In this document: positions 35,212 to 47,984 of the stretch, one piece after another
Layout: every line of letters begins with the position of its first letter
Numbering within the stretch: position 1 is the stretch's first letter
Assembly (NCBI GenBank): GCA_951217055.1
Contig: OX578284.1
Span: forward strand, 45,142,967-45,206,966
Source of the DNA: Gerris lacustris
Taxonomy: Eukaryota; Arthropoda; Insecta; Hemiptera; Gerridae
Reading direction: 5' to 3'
DNA length: 64,000 nucleotides
Notes under the pieces: generated by a model
The model's database searches: none
Told to the model about the DNA's origin: nothing
The model's input: the letters and a program-made list of their open reading frames with translations, nothing else
Made by a program: the position numbers and the translations under genes

Positions 35212-35697
35212 GAGACTCGATAATCCTAGTTGGATGGGACCGGCACTAATTCGGATTAGCAATAAACTTGAATAATACATTCATATTTTATTTTCATTAT
35301 GTTTAAAACAATTTTTATCTTATTGTTTCCAATCACCCACTGTTTCACACCTATCTCCCATGCAATTGTTTTCAGTGACCACCATTATCTATTCTCAACA
35401 ACGCTTCTATTTTCACAACTAATGGAAGTTTGGCTAATGGATGTTTTTCGTTTATTCATTTAAAAAATCTGATGCGAAGCTTTCGGTTTTTAAAAAAGAT
35501 CTGACTTTAAACTGAAGAAGAATAGGCCTCCGACAGAGAGATTCCATGAAATCCTAAGGGTCCATCTCTACTGTTACTAACACTGTCCTGTCCTAATTGT
35601 TTTTAATTCAGGGAAACCTTCTTTCCATGAACTTTCGTTTGTCTCGGATTATTGGAAAGTCTGATTATCAGAGCTTGGACTATTGAGACTCTACTGC
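35212..35697. mobile_element. Possible pogo/Tigger-like MITE
   Basis: Left end AGAGACTCGATAATCC and right end GGACTATTGAGACTCTACT are inverted and recall the CAGTAGAGTCTCGATAATCC ends of pogo-type elements. Internal TCTCGGATTATTGG repeats the theme. No transposase. Confidence 0.45.
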
Positions 35698-35763
35698 ATT
35701 ATTAGGGTTTCGAGGTCGTCCTAGAAACCCTTATGCTTTTGTTTATTTAATCTGCTTAATATT

Positions 35764-36440
35764 AATGGCAGACTAGATGGAGAGGCGAAACAACAGGAAG
35801 GTGGACTGCCAGGATTGTTCACAACCTGACAGAGTGGATGGACAGAAGCCATGGCGAGGTAAACTTCTATCTGACACAGTTGTTGTCAGGACACGGGCTG
35901 TTCCGCGCGTACCTCTACAAAATAGGAAGAGCAGCTAGCCCAAGCTGCATGCACTGTGGGGGGGAGAAGGATGATTCTTACCATACCTTCTTTACCTGCC
36001 CTAGCTGGAACGAGGAGAGGCATTGCCTGACAAAGATGGTAGGAGATATAACCCCAGACACCCTTGCGAAAAAGATGCTGGATAACAAGGAAAGTTGGAC
36101 AGCAGTAGCCTCCTTCACAGAGAATTTACTGCAACAGAAGAGGGCAGCTGAGGAGCGACTAGAACACCCTGATTGAACAATCAAGAAAGCTAGAGTAGGT
36201 TAGGAAAACCTGAAGAAGAGAAAAGGAAATGGGATGTTGCCACAAGGGCCACAATAGAAGGCACCGGCAGGAAGTAATGTGAGAACGGTACCTTGCTGGA
36301 CTCTGCCTAGGAATAGGGTGGTCTTTTTTTTAGTGGGTCGGAGAGCCAACCCCACACAACCTATGGAGAGGCTTCTCTTCTCTTAGGGAGTCTGTAGAAC
36401 AGATTTTTTTTTTGCTCACCCTATATATATAAAAAAAAAA
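35764..36440 (+). mobile_element. 5'-truncated R1-type LINE with 15-bp target duplication
   Basis: AATCTGCTTAATATT occurs at 35749-35763 and at 36441-36455, directly flanking this 677-bp insert that ends in an A tract. It holds the last 136 codons of ORF2 plus a 3' UTR. A truncated, tailed copy between target repeats is a LINE integration. Confidence 0.9.
35766..36176 (+). pseudogene. C-terminal end of R1-clade LINE ORF2
   Basis: Frame reads WQTRWRGETTGRWTARIVHN, HGEVNFYLTQLLSGHGLF, then a CCHC knuckle C-X2-C-X8-H-X4-C (CMHC, H, C) typical after the reverse transcriptase of R1/SART-type elements, and a stop at 36176. RT and endonuclease are absent. No damage within the remaining frame. Confidence 0.85.
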
Positions 36441-36490
36441 AATCTGCTTAATATTGTAACCCTTTAGCTTTACATGTTCAATTATATTAT

Positions 36491-36674
36491 ATCAAATTAT
36501 AATTATTATTAACTACGGGAAACAGACAGTGAAAAATACACTCCTGTGCCGGGATTTGAACCACGGGCCTCTATATTTCCAGTATAGTATATAGAGGCCC
36601 GTGGTTCAAATCCCGGCACAGGAGTGTATTTTTCACTGTCTGTTTCCCGTAGTTAATAATAATTATAATTTGAT
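36491..36674. repeat. Perfect palindrome, 86-bp arms, with tRNA-like box B
   Basis: Arms 36491-36576 and 36589-36674 are exact reverse complements around a 12-base spacer. Each arm contains GTGGTTCAAATCCCGGCAC, a tRNA T-arm/box B sequence. The right arm continues to 36732 as a SINE body that recurs at 58910-59035. Confidence 0.93.
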
Positions 36675-36924
36675 TTAAATTAAAATTTAACTTTCCGTAG
36701 TATGAAAACTACCAAAAACTTAAAAATTGTATGTTCAATTATATTTTATTAAGTAAAATTATTATATAAATACAAAATTAAAATATTTAAGTGTGACCAT
36801 TTAACACTTATGGATTCATTCTTAACTGTTGGTTAATTTTTTTAAAGAGAATTTATTTTTTTATCATTATTATTGCATCAGGTTAGCGATAAAGGCCACC
36901 AATCAATATATATTTATGTTTAGT

Positions 36925-37300
36925 GGGATTTTTAGGGTTTCGTTGGGAAAACCATAAAAGAAACCCTTATAGTTTCGTTCATGTCTGTCACTCTGTAACA
37001 TTAAAATTTTGCATCCCTTCATAAAACTATATTTCTACTCTTACTAAAAAAATAAAAAATATGCTAAATGTGTGGTCTGCTGGGCCATACAAAAAATGAG
37101 AACAGTGATTTGATCTAATTAACTGGAAATCCAAAAATGGCGGATAATTCCTGTCACTTTTTTTTTTTTTAATTTTGAGTGGGGTATCAAATGAAAGGTA
37201 TCGAAGAATAGATTACAAAAATAGAAAGCACTTGTGGGAAGTGTTTAATTGTTCATTCCATTTTGTCAAAAAAAAAAATTTACTCCCCCCCCCCCCCCCC
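36925..37300 (+). repeat. Interspersed repeat family B with hairpin head, copy 2
   Basis: GGGTTTCGTTGGGAAAACC...GAAACCCTTATAGTTTCG, then AATGGCGGATAATTCC and TGGGGTATCAAATGAAAGG, as at 24530-25066. A poly-C run follows (37285-37302). Confidence 0.7.
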
Positions 37301-37309
37301 CCTTATACT

Positions 37310-38935
37310 AACTAATTTCATGTCCACAATAACAATGAAACCCTTTTTACTTTTCACATGAGACTTTACGCACAACCATTTTTTATGGTGTTTAAAACCA
37401 TATTTAAATAATAGGTATGATTTTAAAAGATGTTAAATTACCTTTCTATTGTCAATTAAAATAAAGAGATTGTTGCAGTTTATGTTCATTAAAAATATGC
37501 TAGTTCAACTATAATGGTTTTATGGCAATCGCCTGATCAATTTTGTTCTTTGAGTTTTACTCACTAGATTTGCTTCTTAACCCCCTTCTTTGTTATTGTC
37601 TGGAAATCGTTTAGGACAGGTTTTATACGCATGCGCTAACACTGAACTGCTATAAAATCATGTCAGGTTGGAACGGGTTCAGACTATAATTCGCACCGTA
37701 TTTAAAACATTCAAGGAAACCTAATAGTTAGGGAACCTTCCTATTGACATGTCTGTTGATTGACATTACTGCGCATGTCATACAAACCAGAACTTGGTAT
37801 TTTCAGAGGTTCGCAAACAATCTCTCGCGGTTGAAACAGTTTGGTGGACGGTACAAAACACTGTCACAAGACGGTTTTGAACGGCTTTTATCCATTGCAC
37901 AGGCCAGTGACGATCCCGGAGATGGTACACTGCTTGGTTAGAACAAACCTACCTAAGAGAAAGTTCGGTTGAGGTACCATTGTTAGGGCCACAGCTAAAG
38001 AAAGGGATATACCTAAAGCCAACAAAACTTTTAATTGCAGACAATGGAGAAATCCAATAATGCTTATCAATTATAATATTATGTATATATTTTTAAAAAA
38101 AACAATTTAATGGCTTTTGTGATATAAAATTATCTTATTTTAATTCTTCCACAGAATTAAATAAAAATAAGAATTATTACCAAAATAGAATCACTGTATT
38201 ATTTTTTTACAATTATAAATGCATTTTAAACTAAATTTATTTTATTAAATTGTTCAACTAGAAGTCTTCAGGGCCTTAGGATTGTCATAAAAAATTAAAT
38301 TAAATCTGAAAAAATTAAATTTTTACTTTGCATTCTTTCTGAAGAATATCTTGAGTTGAACCATTTAATAATAATTAAGAGAGCCAAATTGACTTTGATT
38401 TTTTTTTTTATTTTGTAATATACTGCTTAATGTGTAAGCTAAAAAATAAATAAATTATCGTTTGTTCGGCAAAAACAGGTATTATGTATTGAAAGGAGAT
38501 GAGTCAAGAAACTGGAGTTAGTTATGGATCTCATCAATAGACAGCATTAGTAGTTAACCTATCGATGGTTGCAAAAGCAAATAATTTTTAATCCTAAAAG
38601 ATGGAAGTTGTGTCAATAATGCCACTTTATCACCAATTTTTTAAATACTTCCTTTTCGCTTGCTCGTTTAACTTAGTTAGTTTTGCTTAGCTAACTGCTT
38701 TAACTTTTTAATAATTCTTATTATTTTATATTTCGACTATTGTAAAATTAATTTTCAAGGAATAAATCCAAGGATGTATTAAATAAAAGGCACTAAAGTC
38801 CCACTGTACTTAATTTTAGCTGCTAACATCTAGATTGTTTTAAAAAAATACTAGATTAAACGGTTTTGTTTACTTATCTATTTCTTATATCGTTTTTTGC
38901 CTCAAATATCTAAATAGTATGTTTTAACAAGTGAT
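37310..38935. other. Intergenic, no gene seen
   Basis: AT-rich; open frames here are short and unlike known proteins. Confidence 0.5.
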
Positions 38936-38938
38936 ATA

Positions 38939-40072
38939 TATAGAGTGTGACCTGCGATATAATGTCATAACTAAACTGGTGGGATTCTATGGGTCAAATG
39001 CAGCTTTTGAAATTATTCGTACAGGATCTTAACTAATTCTTGTATATATGCAAGCTAGGTGTCTCCAAATGAAAACCACGTCAATTCTTGGTCTTATAGG
39101 AAATTTTATGTTAAACAAAAAAGTTCCTATAAACATGGGTCTGGAACAGCTTCATTTTTGAGATATTAGAAATAGTATATTATGTTACAAGGCTGTGAAG
39201 TGAGTTTTTTCTTTACCGCGGCAATTTCATTTACTGTCGAGCAAAGCGAGACAGTAAATATTGCCAAGGTAAAGAAAAAACACTTCAAAGTCGCGTAGCA
39301 TATGCTATTTTTTCTGAGGTAGCAGACAATGAAAAAACATTAAATATTAATCACTAATCAATATATAATAATAACAAATATTAGTACATACTTAAGACTT
39401 AAAAAAAGAAACCTTAAAATGAGGTTACACTATAAGAAAAGATAAATAAAAGGCATTGACATCTAGCGGATTTTTATCGTACTAGAAGCATTTCTACAAA
39501 GACTGCAGCACTACTAACGGAAGTTTTGACAACTACCCGCCGTAAAGAAAAAATCTTTTAGTGCCTAGGACGTAAAAGATTTTTTCTTTACAGCTAGGAG
39601 TAATGAAAAGATTTTTTAAGTCCACGTAATGAAAAAATGGATTTTAGCTATGTTTTTTAGGCTCTAAAGTTACTATTTCACAGCCTACCACGGAAAAAAA
39701 CTTTTTTTTTATGTTTATCCTTGAAATTCTCAAATACTAGGCTTCCATCCAACACCTTGAAGCCAACTTTTTATAGACCACAATTGAATTAGACCAATCC
39801 TAGCTTTGTACATAAAAATCCTTCAGGAATTAGAGCGTTGATGAAGTTCATCTTAATGGATCGATTAATAAAGTAAAAGGGATGTAGAATTTTGAAATGT
39901 TGCTGTATATCAGTGGATTGTTGTACAGAGCTCTCTAAAAATAGAAATAAATCGAAATATCTCGAGCACTATTAAGAAATGGGCATATAATTACTCAACA
40001 TTTATTGTTGCATTTGACCCATAGAATCCAACAGTTTCGTTATAACATTTTATCGCAGGTCACCCTGTATAT
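38939..40072. mobile_element. 1.1-kb element with about 60-bp inverted ends, with a nested element
   Basis: Left GTGACCTGCGATATAATGTC...GGATTCTATGGGTCAAATGC-like and the inverted right end (40010-40072) agree over about 60 bases with some changes. Inside, 39190-39695 starts GGCTGTGAA and ends TTTCACAGCC and carries hairpins of TTTACCG/TAAAGAAAAAA, likely a second insertion. Confidence 0.7.
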
Positions 40073-41646
40073 GCATGGATAATCTAAAATTATACACTAT
40101 TTCACATATGATATGAAGACTGAGGTTATAGACTAAAATCATAAAAATTAAAACAGCCCATATCCATATTTGAATATTCCAGGCTTTTAATACCAGTCTT
40201 TTGAATACTAGATCTTCTGGAAAATGCTGCATTACAGATTTTTGTGTAAATCCCAACACTTCTACCCATTGCAGGGATAACTATCAAAGGAGTTGCTCAT
40301 GATAAGAGTTCAGCTCTTGACTGTTCAGTTGCTAATGATTCTTCTCATTAGCATATCCTATTAGAATGATCCCTGTAATAGGTTTACAACATTGGGATCC
40401 ACAAAATCTTTTGATATAGACCTTTAGTCAAACATTTTAATGTGCGTGTTTATTCCATGAAGTTGTTGCAAATAATGTTACCACTGTTGTTATTTGACAT
40501 TCTCATAATTGAAAATGCCCTTGAAAAAGAATAATAAAGTATAGTTAGTATTTTTTAAGAGATTCAAAATTATCTATTTTCGATGTTTGGCGTCCTGAAA
40601 AAGGACACCTGGATTCCATGTCCAAAACTGGGACGCCTGGCGACCCTAAGTGTTATAGAAGAAATTAACATCTCTATTCATTAACATAAACATTTTGTGC
40701 TAAAATTCAAAGGGACAGAACTAAACTAACAACTTGAACTAACAAACTATTTTTTTAATTAAAAATAAAAAAATCACATTTTATAAATAAACATCTATAA
40801 ACAAAACAATGTTCAAAAATGTTTGTAAAAACTAATGCTATCTAGTGATAAAAAAACTAAACTCTTTCACTCATCTCTCTATTTTTACAGGTTGATTTTC
40901 AACTTTGCTGTTTAGTTTTTGGTTATGTACTTAATATTTTTTTTTTTTTATATATAATTTGTTGTTCTTTGTTTAACTAGAGGGAAAATGTGTTAAAATA
41001 AAGCAATTAACTTTTTTGTATGAATTAATAAACATTTTTGTACAATAAGCCTATTTTATTTTTTTAAACCTTGATCAAATGTATTATTGATAATAAATAA
41101 TGATATTTCCAGTCATGAACTATTGCAGTTGTAATTAAAAAACTAAGACAGGCTAACCCTATATGGTTTTACTAGTCGGTCTCGGCTGGTCTAGCTGCCA
41201 GGTACTTTTTATAGAAACTGGTACTTGTATAGGACCTGATACTTTTAGAGCAGGTTATTTTTATAGCTGGTAATTGTGCTTGATTACAAGGATATAAACA
41301 CAACATTATTTATCGTATCGAAATACTTGGTCAATAAGATAATGCTGGATTCTTCAGTCACTTTATACTATGTCCCTGAATAGTATATTGTGGCCTTAAT
41401 GAGGCCACAAGTGTAAAAAATGTTTTTGCCATTTGGAGATACAAGCTGGATAAAGGCCGGGCCACATATGCCCGCTCCGTATGATGGCCGTGAGTTGGAC
41501 AATACACCGTGTGGAATAAACCCAAGGAAATGCAAGGCGTAGTCCACACTTGTCTGCTCCGACATTGCACCGTGCCCGAACTGACACTTTGATTAGTTTA
41601 GATTACTTTTTTACGGACACTATGCGGTGTTGTCCTTCATTTAAAT

Positions 41647-42851
41647 CAGGGGTTCCCAAACTTTTTTGGTGGCGTACCACTTAATGTGTCTTGACTTTTT
41701 CATGTACCACTGATGTTTATACAGGAACAACCAGGGCGTTTTTACAGAAGAAAGGGGGTCCGGGAAAAATGTTGAGTTTTAAAGGTTCAAAAACATAGGG
41801 TATTCTTTAATACAGAAAGGGTAGGCAAGGCATATCACATTTTTTTAATGCAAGAACTTTTTTAAATTCAAGTTGTACCAGACCAGAGTATTGTATCATT
41901 ATATTTTAACCTTCAATCCCCTAGATCAGGGGTGCCCAACCTTTTTTAATCAAGGGCCACATTGTCAACATTCAAAGGGAAGGCGGGCCGGGGAATTTTA
42001 GCATTTTTACCCTCATAAAACACGTTTTTATGCTTCCTAGAAGGTTAATTTTCCGTTTTGGTTTTAGCTGAAACACCATGTTAATAAAGTTTTTTTTTCT
42101 GTTAATAGCCTAGTTTAAATTTGCAGAAAATAAAACACTCAAATATATATTAAAATTATTGTAATAAACCACAAAAGTATAAAAATACAACAATAACAGT
42201 ATGAATTACAAAAAATTTAGTCTTTCATTTTACAAAGTTATTAATCAAAATATCAAGTTTGGAAGTTTGTATGTAACTTAGCTTCAGTGAGATGGTTGAA
42301 ACTGCTTTGCACTTCATATGTGAGGGAAGACCGGAATTTTTTAATTTAATTCATTTTTGAAAATGTTTGTTCGCAAACATAGGTTGAGCCAAACACTGAG
42401 AACATGGTACGAGCAAACATTTTTAAGTTTTTGAAATCTTCATTGGGCAAGGCGCTGTTGAATGGCAACAGATCTCCTTTTCCCCATTCTCCAATATTGC
42501 TGGGAAAAATCAGCTGGGCTGTTCGGCATTAGGAAATTGATATATTTTAGATTCTCTGAATGCTTGTAAATTCTTCGTTTTTATGGCAACACGGCGGGCC
42601 ACCTAAAATCGGCTCGCGGGCCGGACCCGGCCCGCGGGCCGTAGGTTGGGCACCCCTGCCCTAGATAGAGAGTAGGTGTTTGAGGATGATTGTTAAATAA
42701 ATTCACGAAAGAACATAAGATAACATGAATAGAACATAGAATACCTACTAATAAAAATTGTGACTCCTAACAACTGTAAATACTTATGCGCCGCGTTCCA
42801 CTGGACACGATCCCTCATACCACTTGTGGTACCACAGTTTGGGAACCGCTG
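41647..42851. mobile_element. Outer hAT element with perfect 8-bp target duplication
   Basis: Ends CAGGGGTTCCCAAACT and TTTGGGAACCGCTG, flanked by ATTTAAAT at 41639-41646 and 42852-42859. Non-coding apart from the nested element at 41927-42658. Confidence 0.9.
41927..42658 (-). mobile_element. Inner hAT element with transposase C-terminal remnant
   Basis: Ends CAGGGGTGCCCAACC and GGTTGGGCACCCCTG, flanked by CCCTAGAT on both sides (41919-41926, 42659-42666). On the minus strand a short piece reads MFSVFGSTYVCEQTFSKMN, the hAT dimerisation domain (C-terminal part of the transposase), soon ended by a stop. The rest of the transposase is missing. Confidence 0.9.
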
Positions 42852-43194
42852 ATTTAAATTAAATCTTATCTAGTACATCTACATCTTCATCATTCTTCAA
42901 CTTATAATTATTCTTTCTTTAAATGTTTGGAACTTTATAATTATTCATTTCATTGAAATTTTTAACATTTTATATTTATTTTGTTAACAAAAAAAAAAAT
43001 GTTCTACTCTTAGTTTAAATGGAGGTAGAAACATTGATTGAATTTAATGAAATTGTTCATTTTTTCATTCTTAATTCACTATTTGTTAACCTTTTAAATA
43101 TTTTGAGTCCATGAAACAGCTGCATGAGCATCACAAATATACTAAGTTGTGATAGAAAGCACGGCAGTCATACGGTGCGGATATGGTGGCCCAG

Positions 43195-43260
43195 CCTAAA
43201 GTCAGTGTTTGGATTGTCGTTTTAGGCAAATGAGTGAACGATAACCACTTGGCTATGATA
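43195..43260 (-). repeat. tRNA-derived SINE piece, copy 2
   Basis: Minus strand has TAGCCAAGTGG, a good pol III box A, followed by GTTATCGTTCACTCATTTGC as in the copy at 25070-25145. Box B is not preserved. Confidence 0.45.
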
Positions 43261-43299
43261 AAGCTATTACAGTCAATAGGTAATGTGTCAGCTACTTTA

Positions 43300-44270
43300 C
43301 TTTGTCTAAAACAAGTCATACCTTTCTGGGATCTAACAACTAAAACACAAAAAAATCCTTCTCATTTACAAAATAAAAATGTATTTTTTTTAAAAATTAC
43401 AATCTTATTTCAATACTATCAACTAATCAGTACTGAATTAAAAATGTTGATACTGAAAATTTAATTATTTCTTCATAACATTAATTTTCTTTTCTGTGTA
43501 AAACATTACATAACAAAATATACACATAAAATATCCAATCCCATTTCCATAAATATAATTTTAAAAAACAAAACTAAAACATGCCCACAATTATATTCAC
43601 AAGTATTATTCATTATTTTATTTATTAAAAAAAATTGTTAACATGTATTTAATACTATTAGAATTTATCATGGATTACTTCATTAATATTAGTTAAAAAT
43701 AGCAATTGCTTAAGGACAGAATTAGACTATACCTAGTCACTGAATACTGAATTTAATATTTTTAAGAATTCATAATTTAATTTCGATGCAACAATTAGTA
43801 TATCACTTTATTTTAATCAGATAACTAAATTTACAAAAAATATGTGCACTCTTAAGTTACATAAAAAGATATGTTAACAATTTAACTTTTTCTCTGCTGA
43901 ACACTACTAAAATACATATATTTACTAACTTAGAAAAAATATAAATAAATAAAACATTCCCGAGTTGTATACTTTTAGGTTTATATACCAAATAATGAAA
44001 TTTTCTCAACAGTAACTCAAAGGACCATTTTAGCATTTTAAGCAACCACTTTTCTTAGTTCCAATAAAAAAAGTCTTTTTAATTAATCTTTGCTTGTTCC
44101 AAACACCTGTGAAAATAGATCCAATTTTAATTAAGTAAATAATTAATTCCTTTTAATTAACCAGACATTTTCACAAAAAGATCGGAACAATTAACATTTT
44201 TTTTTTATTGAGAAACAAACATAGTTAAAAAAAAATATTTCCAAGCAATATGAGGGGTTATCTAGGGGGT
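43300..44270. other. Intergenic, no gene seen
   Basis: AT-rich, no recognised element. Confidence 0.5.
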
Positions 44271-44279
44271 GGTCTGATG

Positions 44280-44640
44280 TAGAGGTGAATCAAAAATAAC
44301 ATGTTATGTTTTGAAGTGATGCACGTTATTAGGTGTGAATAAATTTAACATTTTAATTCATTTTACCGAAACGTTTCAAAATAACATGTTATTGGAGAAT
44401 AACAGTTGGTCAGATAAGTTGTTATTGAAAAAGACCTCTTATTGAATAACAGTTTATATTATAACAGCTAAGATAACAGAATAGGTCCTCTGTTATTTTA
44501 TAACAGAACGCAATGAATAACATCGGAAGTATCAAGTTGCAATGAACTGTTCTATGTGTTATAAGTGTTACAACACTTCACTACTGTTATTGTTATCATA
44601 TTAATGTTATTCTGATTCTGATCTGTTCTCTGCCCTGTTT
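44280..44640. repeat. Region dense in AATAAC/GTTATT inverted words
   Basis: AATAACATGTTATT palindromes and at least a dozen GTTATT or AATAAC words within 360 bases, some forming hairpins. May be the subterminal region of a DNA transposon; ends not identified. Confidence 0.5.
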
Positions 44641-44644
44641 CTGA

Positions 44645-46280
44645 CATATCTGTTTAAGTTTAAAATAATTTTATTATTAATGGCAAAGATTTCGCTGAAG
44701 GTACGGTAGAGCTCGGTTCTAACTTGGAACCCTGTACCAGTTTCCAACCACCTTAATGTTGGTCCTTACCTTAGGGCTATCTGCATAATGTCAGTGTTAA
44801 CTCCTCATTACCTTGCCTATCGAATCCAAGTTTAGGCTGCCCGCCTTCTGAGTTAGCATAACTTAGCTTTTAACAATTTTCGCTTTTTTAATAATATAAT
44901 AATATTTATTCGTTAAATGTATATGAAACTTTGTGCCTATTGTACGTCAAGATTCATAATATACAAAGCAAACCAAAAAAGTAACAAAAATGTTACATGC
45001 ATTTTCAATATCAGTGCTTATTTAGATGTTACTTGTGGAAAATACAGGATTTTAATAAACTAGAGAATCATTAGAGAAACATTTTTTTAAGAGAGATGGG
45101 AACAGTAATTCATAATTAAATTAATTAGGTCCTTACTACTTAAGACAATATACTCAACAATTCAGAATTTTTCTTATTTATTTTTTTAGCAGTAACAAAA
45201 TTTTCAAATCTAGAATTTGTTCAAAATTACTTTTAAATATTCATTCGTGGAGTAACCTAGGGAATTTTTCTTTTAGATCAAAGTAAGCTGTTTCAATCAA
45301 TATGTATCTTAACTATCTCTTTTTTTGTAAAATTATTCAAGAAGGCTTTCAAAAACCATGAAATTTACAGCAGTAAATTAAAATTGGCTCTTATTGAATA
45401 AAAAAAAATAATGGCTGGGGAGAGTAATAATCAATTGGTTTACAATAATAATAATAATAATCTGACTTATTGAGAAATTTCTGACTACCTACGAGCCACT
45501 TATTGAAAAGTCTTCCAAAAAAAAATAGGTCTGTGCCTATATGCTTTTGATCATGGTGTTTTGCTTCCAGTACTAGAAGTATTTTCGGGGAAATGATTCA
45601 CACTGAGCTTGATTTGACATAATAAATCCTGATAAGCCATGATTCTAGTTTTGGCAATAAAATGTAGCATCAACACCCATCAAGATCAGATCACCACGAG
45701 CGCTCTTGATCTGGTGGTGATCAAGAGCAGATCACCACCAGCAAGCTTAGAACTTTTTAGTCTAAAACAGTGTGAAAGGTATCTTTTAACAAATCCCATT
45801 AACTTAAGTAAGTGGTATTTTGATGGTTTAAGAAAAGTGGTTGTTTAAAATTACCTATTTAAAAAAAATAAATAAAATACTTTCAATATATAAAAACAAC
45901 ACAAAAATACATATTATGCATGTGTATTTTCTAATGTATATTTTTAATACATACATAATCTGACAAATTTCATTTGTATTTAAATTTACAACAAAATAAT
46001 TTTAATTATACACCTAAAAGAGAGAATGAGCTAAAAATGGCAGTGAATTACCGGAATATACTTCCTAATTACAGTATTACAAAGGTATATAACAAAGAAG
46101 GCAAAATGTAAACAACACACCATTTAATTTGCAAATTAAGCATAGAAAAATTAATAAATATATGATACTCTTGAGCAGTCATAGCCTATAATAAAATAAA
46201 TACAAAATTAAATTGTTGCATTGTGGAAAAGAAAAAACAATTATAAAACTATTTAATCATAATAGGTGAGATTGAAAATG
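44645..46280. other. Intergenic, no gene seen
   Basis: AT-rich. Includes an (AAT)n microsatellite at about 45446-45463 and a small hairpin GCTCTTGATC/GATCAAGAGC at 45702-45728. Confidence 0.5.
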
Positions 46281-46299
46281 TTTGGGGTGCTTATATGGG

Positions 46300-46765
46300 G
46301 TGCACATAGTTAGGAAGAAACAGAACTCAGTACTTGTGGAAGGTGGGAGTAGGTAAGGGTGTTATACGCTGCACATACTTAGGAAGAAACAGAACTCAGT
46401 ACTTGTGAAAGGTGGGAGTAGGTAAGGGTATTATGCACTGCACATATTTAGGAAGAAACAGAACTCAGTACTTGTGGAAGGTGGGAGTAGGTAAGGGTGT
46501 TATACACTGCACATACTTAGGAAGAAACAGAACTCAGTACTTGTGAAAGGTGGGAGTAGGTAAGGGTATTATGCACTGCACATACTTAGGAAGAAACAGA
46601 ACTCAGTACTTGTGAAAGGTATTATGCGCTGCACATACTTAGGAAGAAACAGAGCTCAGTAGGTACTTGTGAAAGGTGGGAGTAGGTAAGGGTATCATGC
46701 GCTGCACATACTTAGGAAGAAACAGAGCTCAGTACTTGTGAAAGGTGGGAGTAGGTAAGTGATAG
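46300..46765. repeat. Tandem array, period about 69 bp
   Basis: Units with TGCACATACTTAGGAAGAAA, CAGAACTCAGTACTTGTG and GTGGGAGTAGGTAAGGGT, about seven copies, highly similar; one unit is short. Confidence 0.93.
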
Positions 46766-47099
46766 TGGAGGGGGAAGCAGACTGTCGCTGACTCTGTTTG
46801 AAAAATGGACTAAAGATGTTTGAAATCTAACCCAATCCATTCACTGACGACTACAAAATAATTGGAACTGAGTTAAATGAAGAATTTCATACTTATTGAG
46901 TTGGTTTGTTCTTTTCTATCAATTTCAATACAACAATACGATCAATTTTACTTTTTAGAATTTTTTAAACTAAGAGAAGGACTTCATCAAATTTTGGTAG
47001 AAACAACAAACGTAGGTAGCATGAAAATTATAATAATTGAAAGATATTGGCGAAATTCTAAAAGAACTGCCAACTCAGTGAATGTCAACTAAAACTTGA

Positions 47100-47950
47100 A
47101 ATTTTAAAAGGCCTTAAAAATCAAATAAAATAGATATCTAAAAATAACTGATTAACAAATGTGTCCAACATTGGGGTTTACCATGTTGCTTAGGATTCTT
47201 ATTTAAAAAAAAAAAAAAACTATATTTCAGTTCCAAAAAATATACATATACACAATGTCACAAACTAAGATAATTGTTTTTGTTTTGGAGTAAACCAAAA
47301 CCAGTCCATGAACCAGTCAAGACGGTATTTATATTATGTAAACAATCAAGGAAGAGTAAATAAAGCAGTACACATTTTTGTTGGTATAAAAAAACAACAA
47401 CAACATATTAGCTTATTTTCTTCAGAAATTTTACAACTAAAAAAGCATACACCTTTATACTTATATGATATAAAAAAAGATAAATAATTAATATGAGAAT
47501 AAATACATAAATAAAATGAAATTATATACTAAAATGTTCTTTTTTTAAACATCGTACTCCTTCACCCTAGCACTTATAATCCTTTTCTTTATTTCACATT
47601 AAACTTTAAATCTTAGGTAAGAATAAACCTAATGTATAAAGATTATTGCAAATTAGAGTTAAGTAAATAATGAATATTATTTAAAATATGCATTATATTA
47701 TATTAAGTATGAAGATATTTAAGTTGAAGTGGTAGAAATATGGTTGAATAAAATGATAAAAATTAATTTATACTATTTTATTAACTTGCCTGTTTATTAA
47801 GGAGAGAATGAAAAACAAATACTTAAACTAAGTAATCATAACAAAGTTTGAATTAAGTAATTAAAATTAAGTAATCATAACTACTTAAGGAGTGAGAGCA
47901 TTGATGGAGGTCATCTTGATGGATTCAAAAAACTGTAATAGAAAACATTT
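47100..47950. other. Intergenic, no gene seen
   Basis: AT-rich, no recognised element. Confidence 0.5.
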
Positions 47951-47984
47951 TTACACAAGGACAGATTTTTTTAATTCATTAACC

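Noticed and set aside
36541..36625. Possible tRNA gene
   Set aside because: Only a T-arm/box B like stretch is present; no acceptor stem, D arm or anticodon arm could be folded.
37744..37941. 65-codon frame on the + strand
   Set aside because: No recognisable domain, no splice context, surrounded by repeats.
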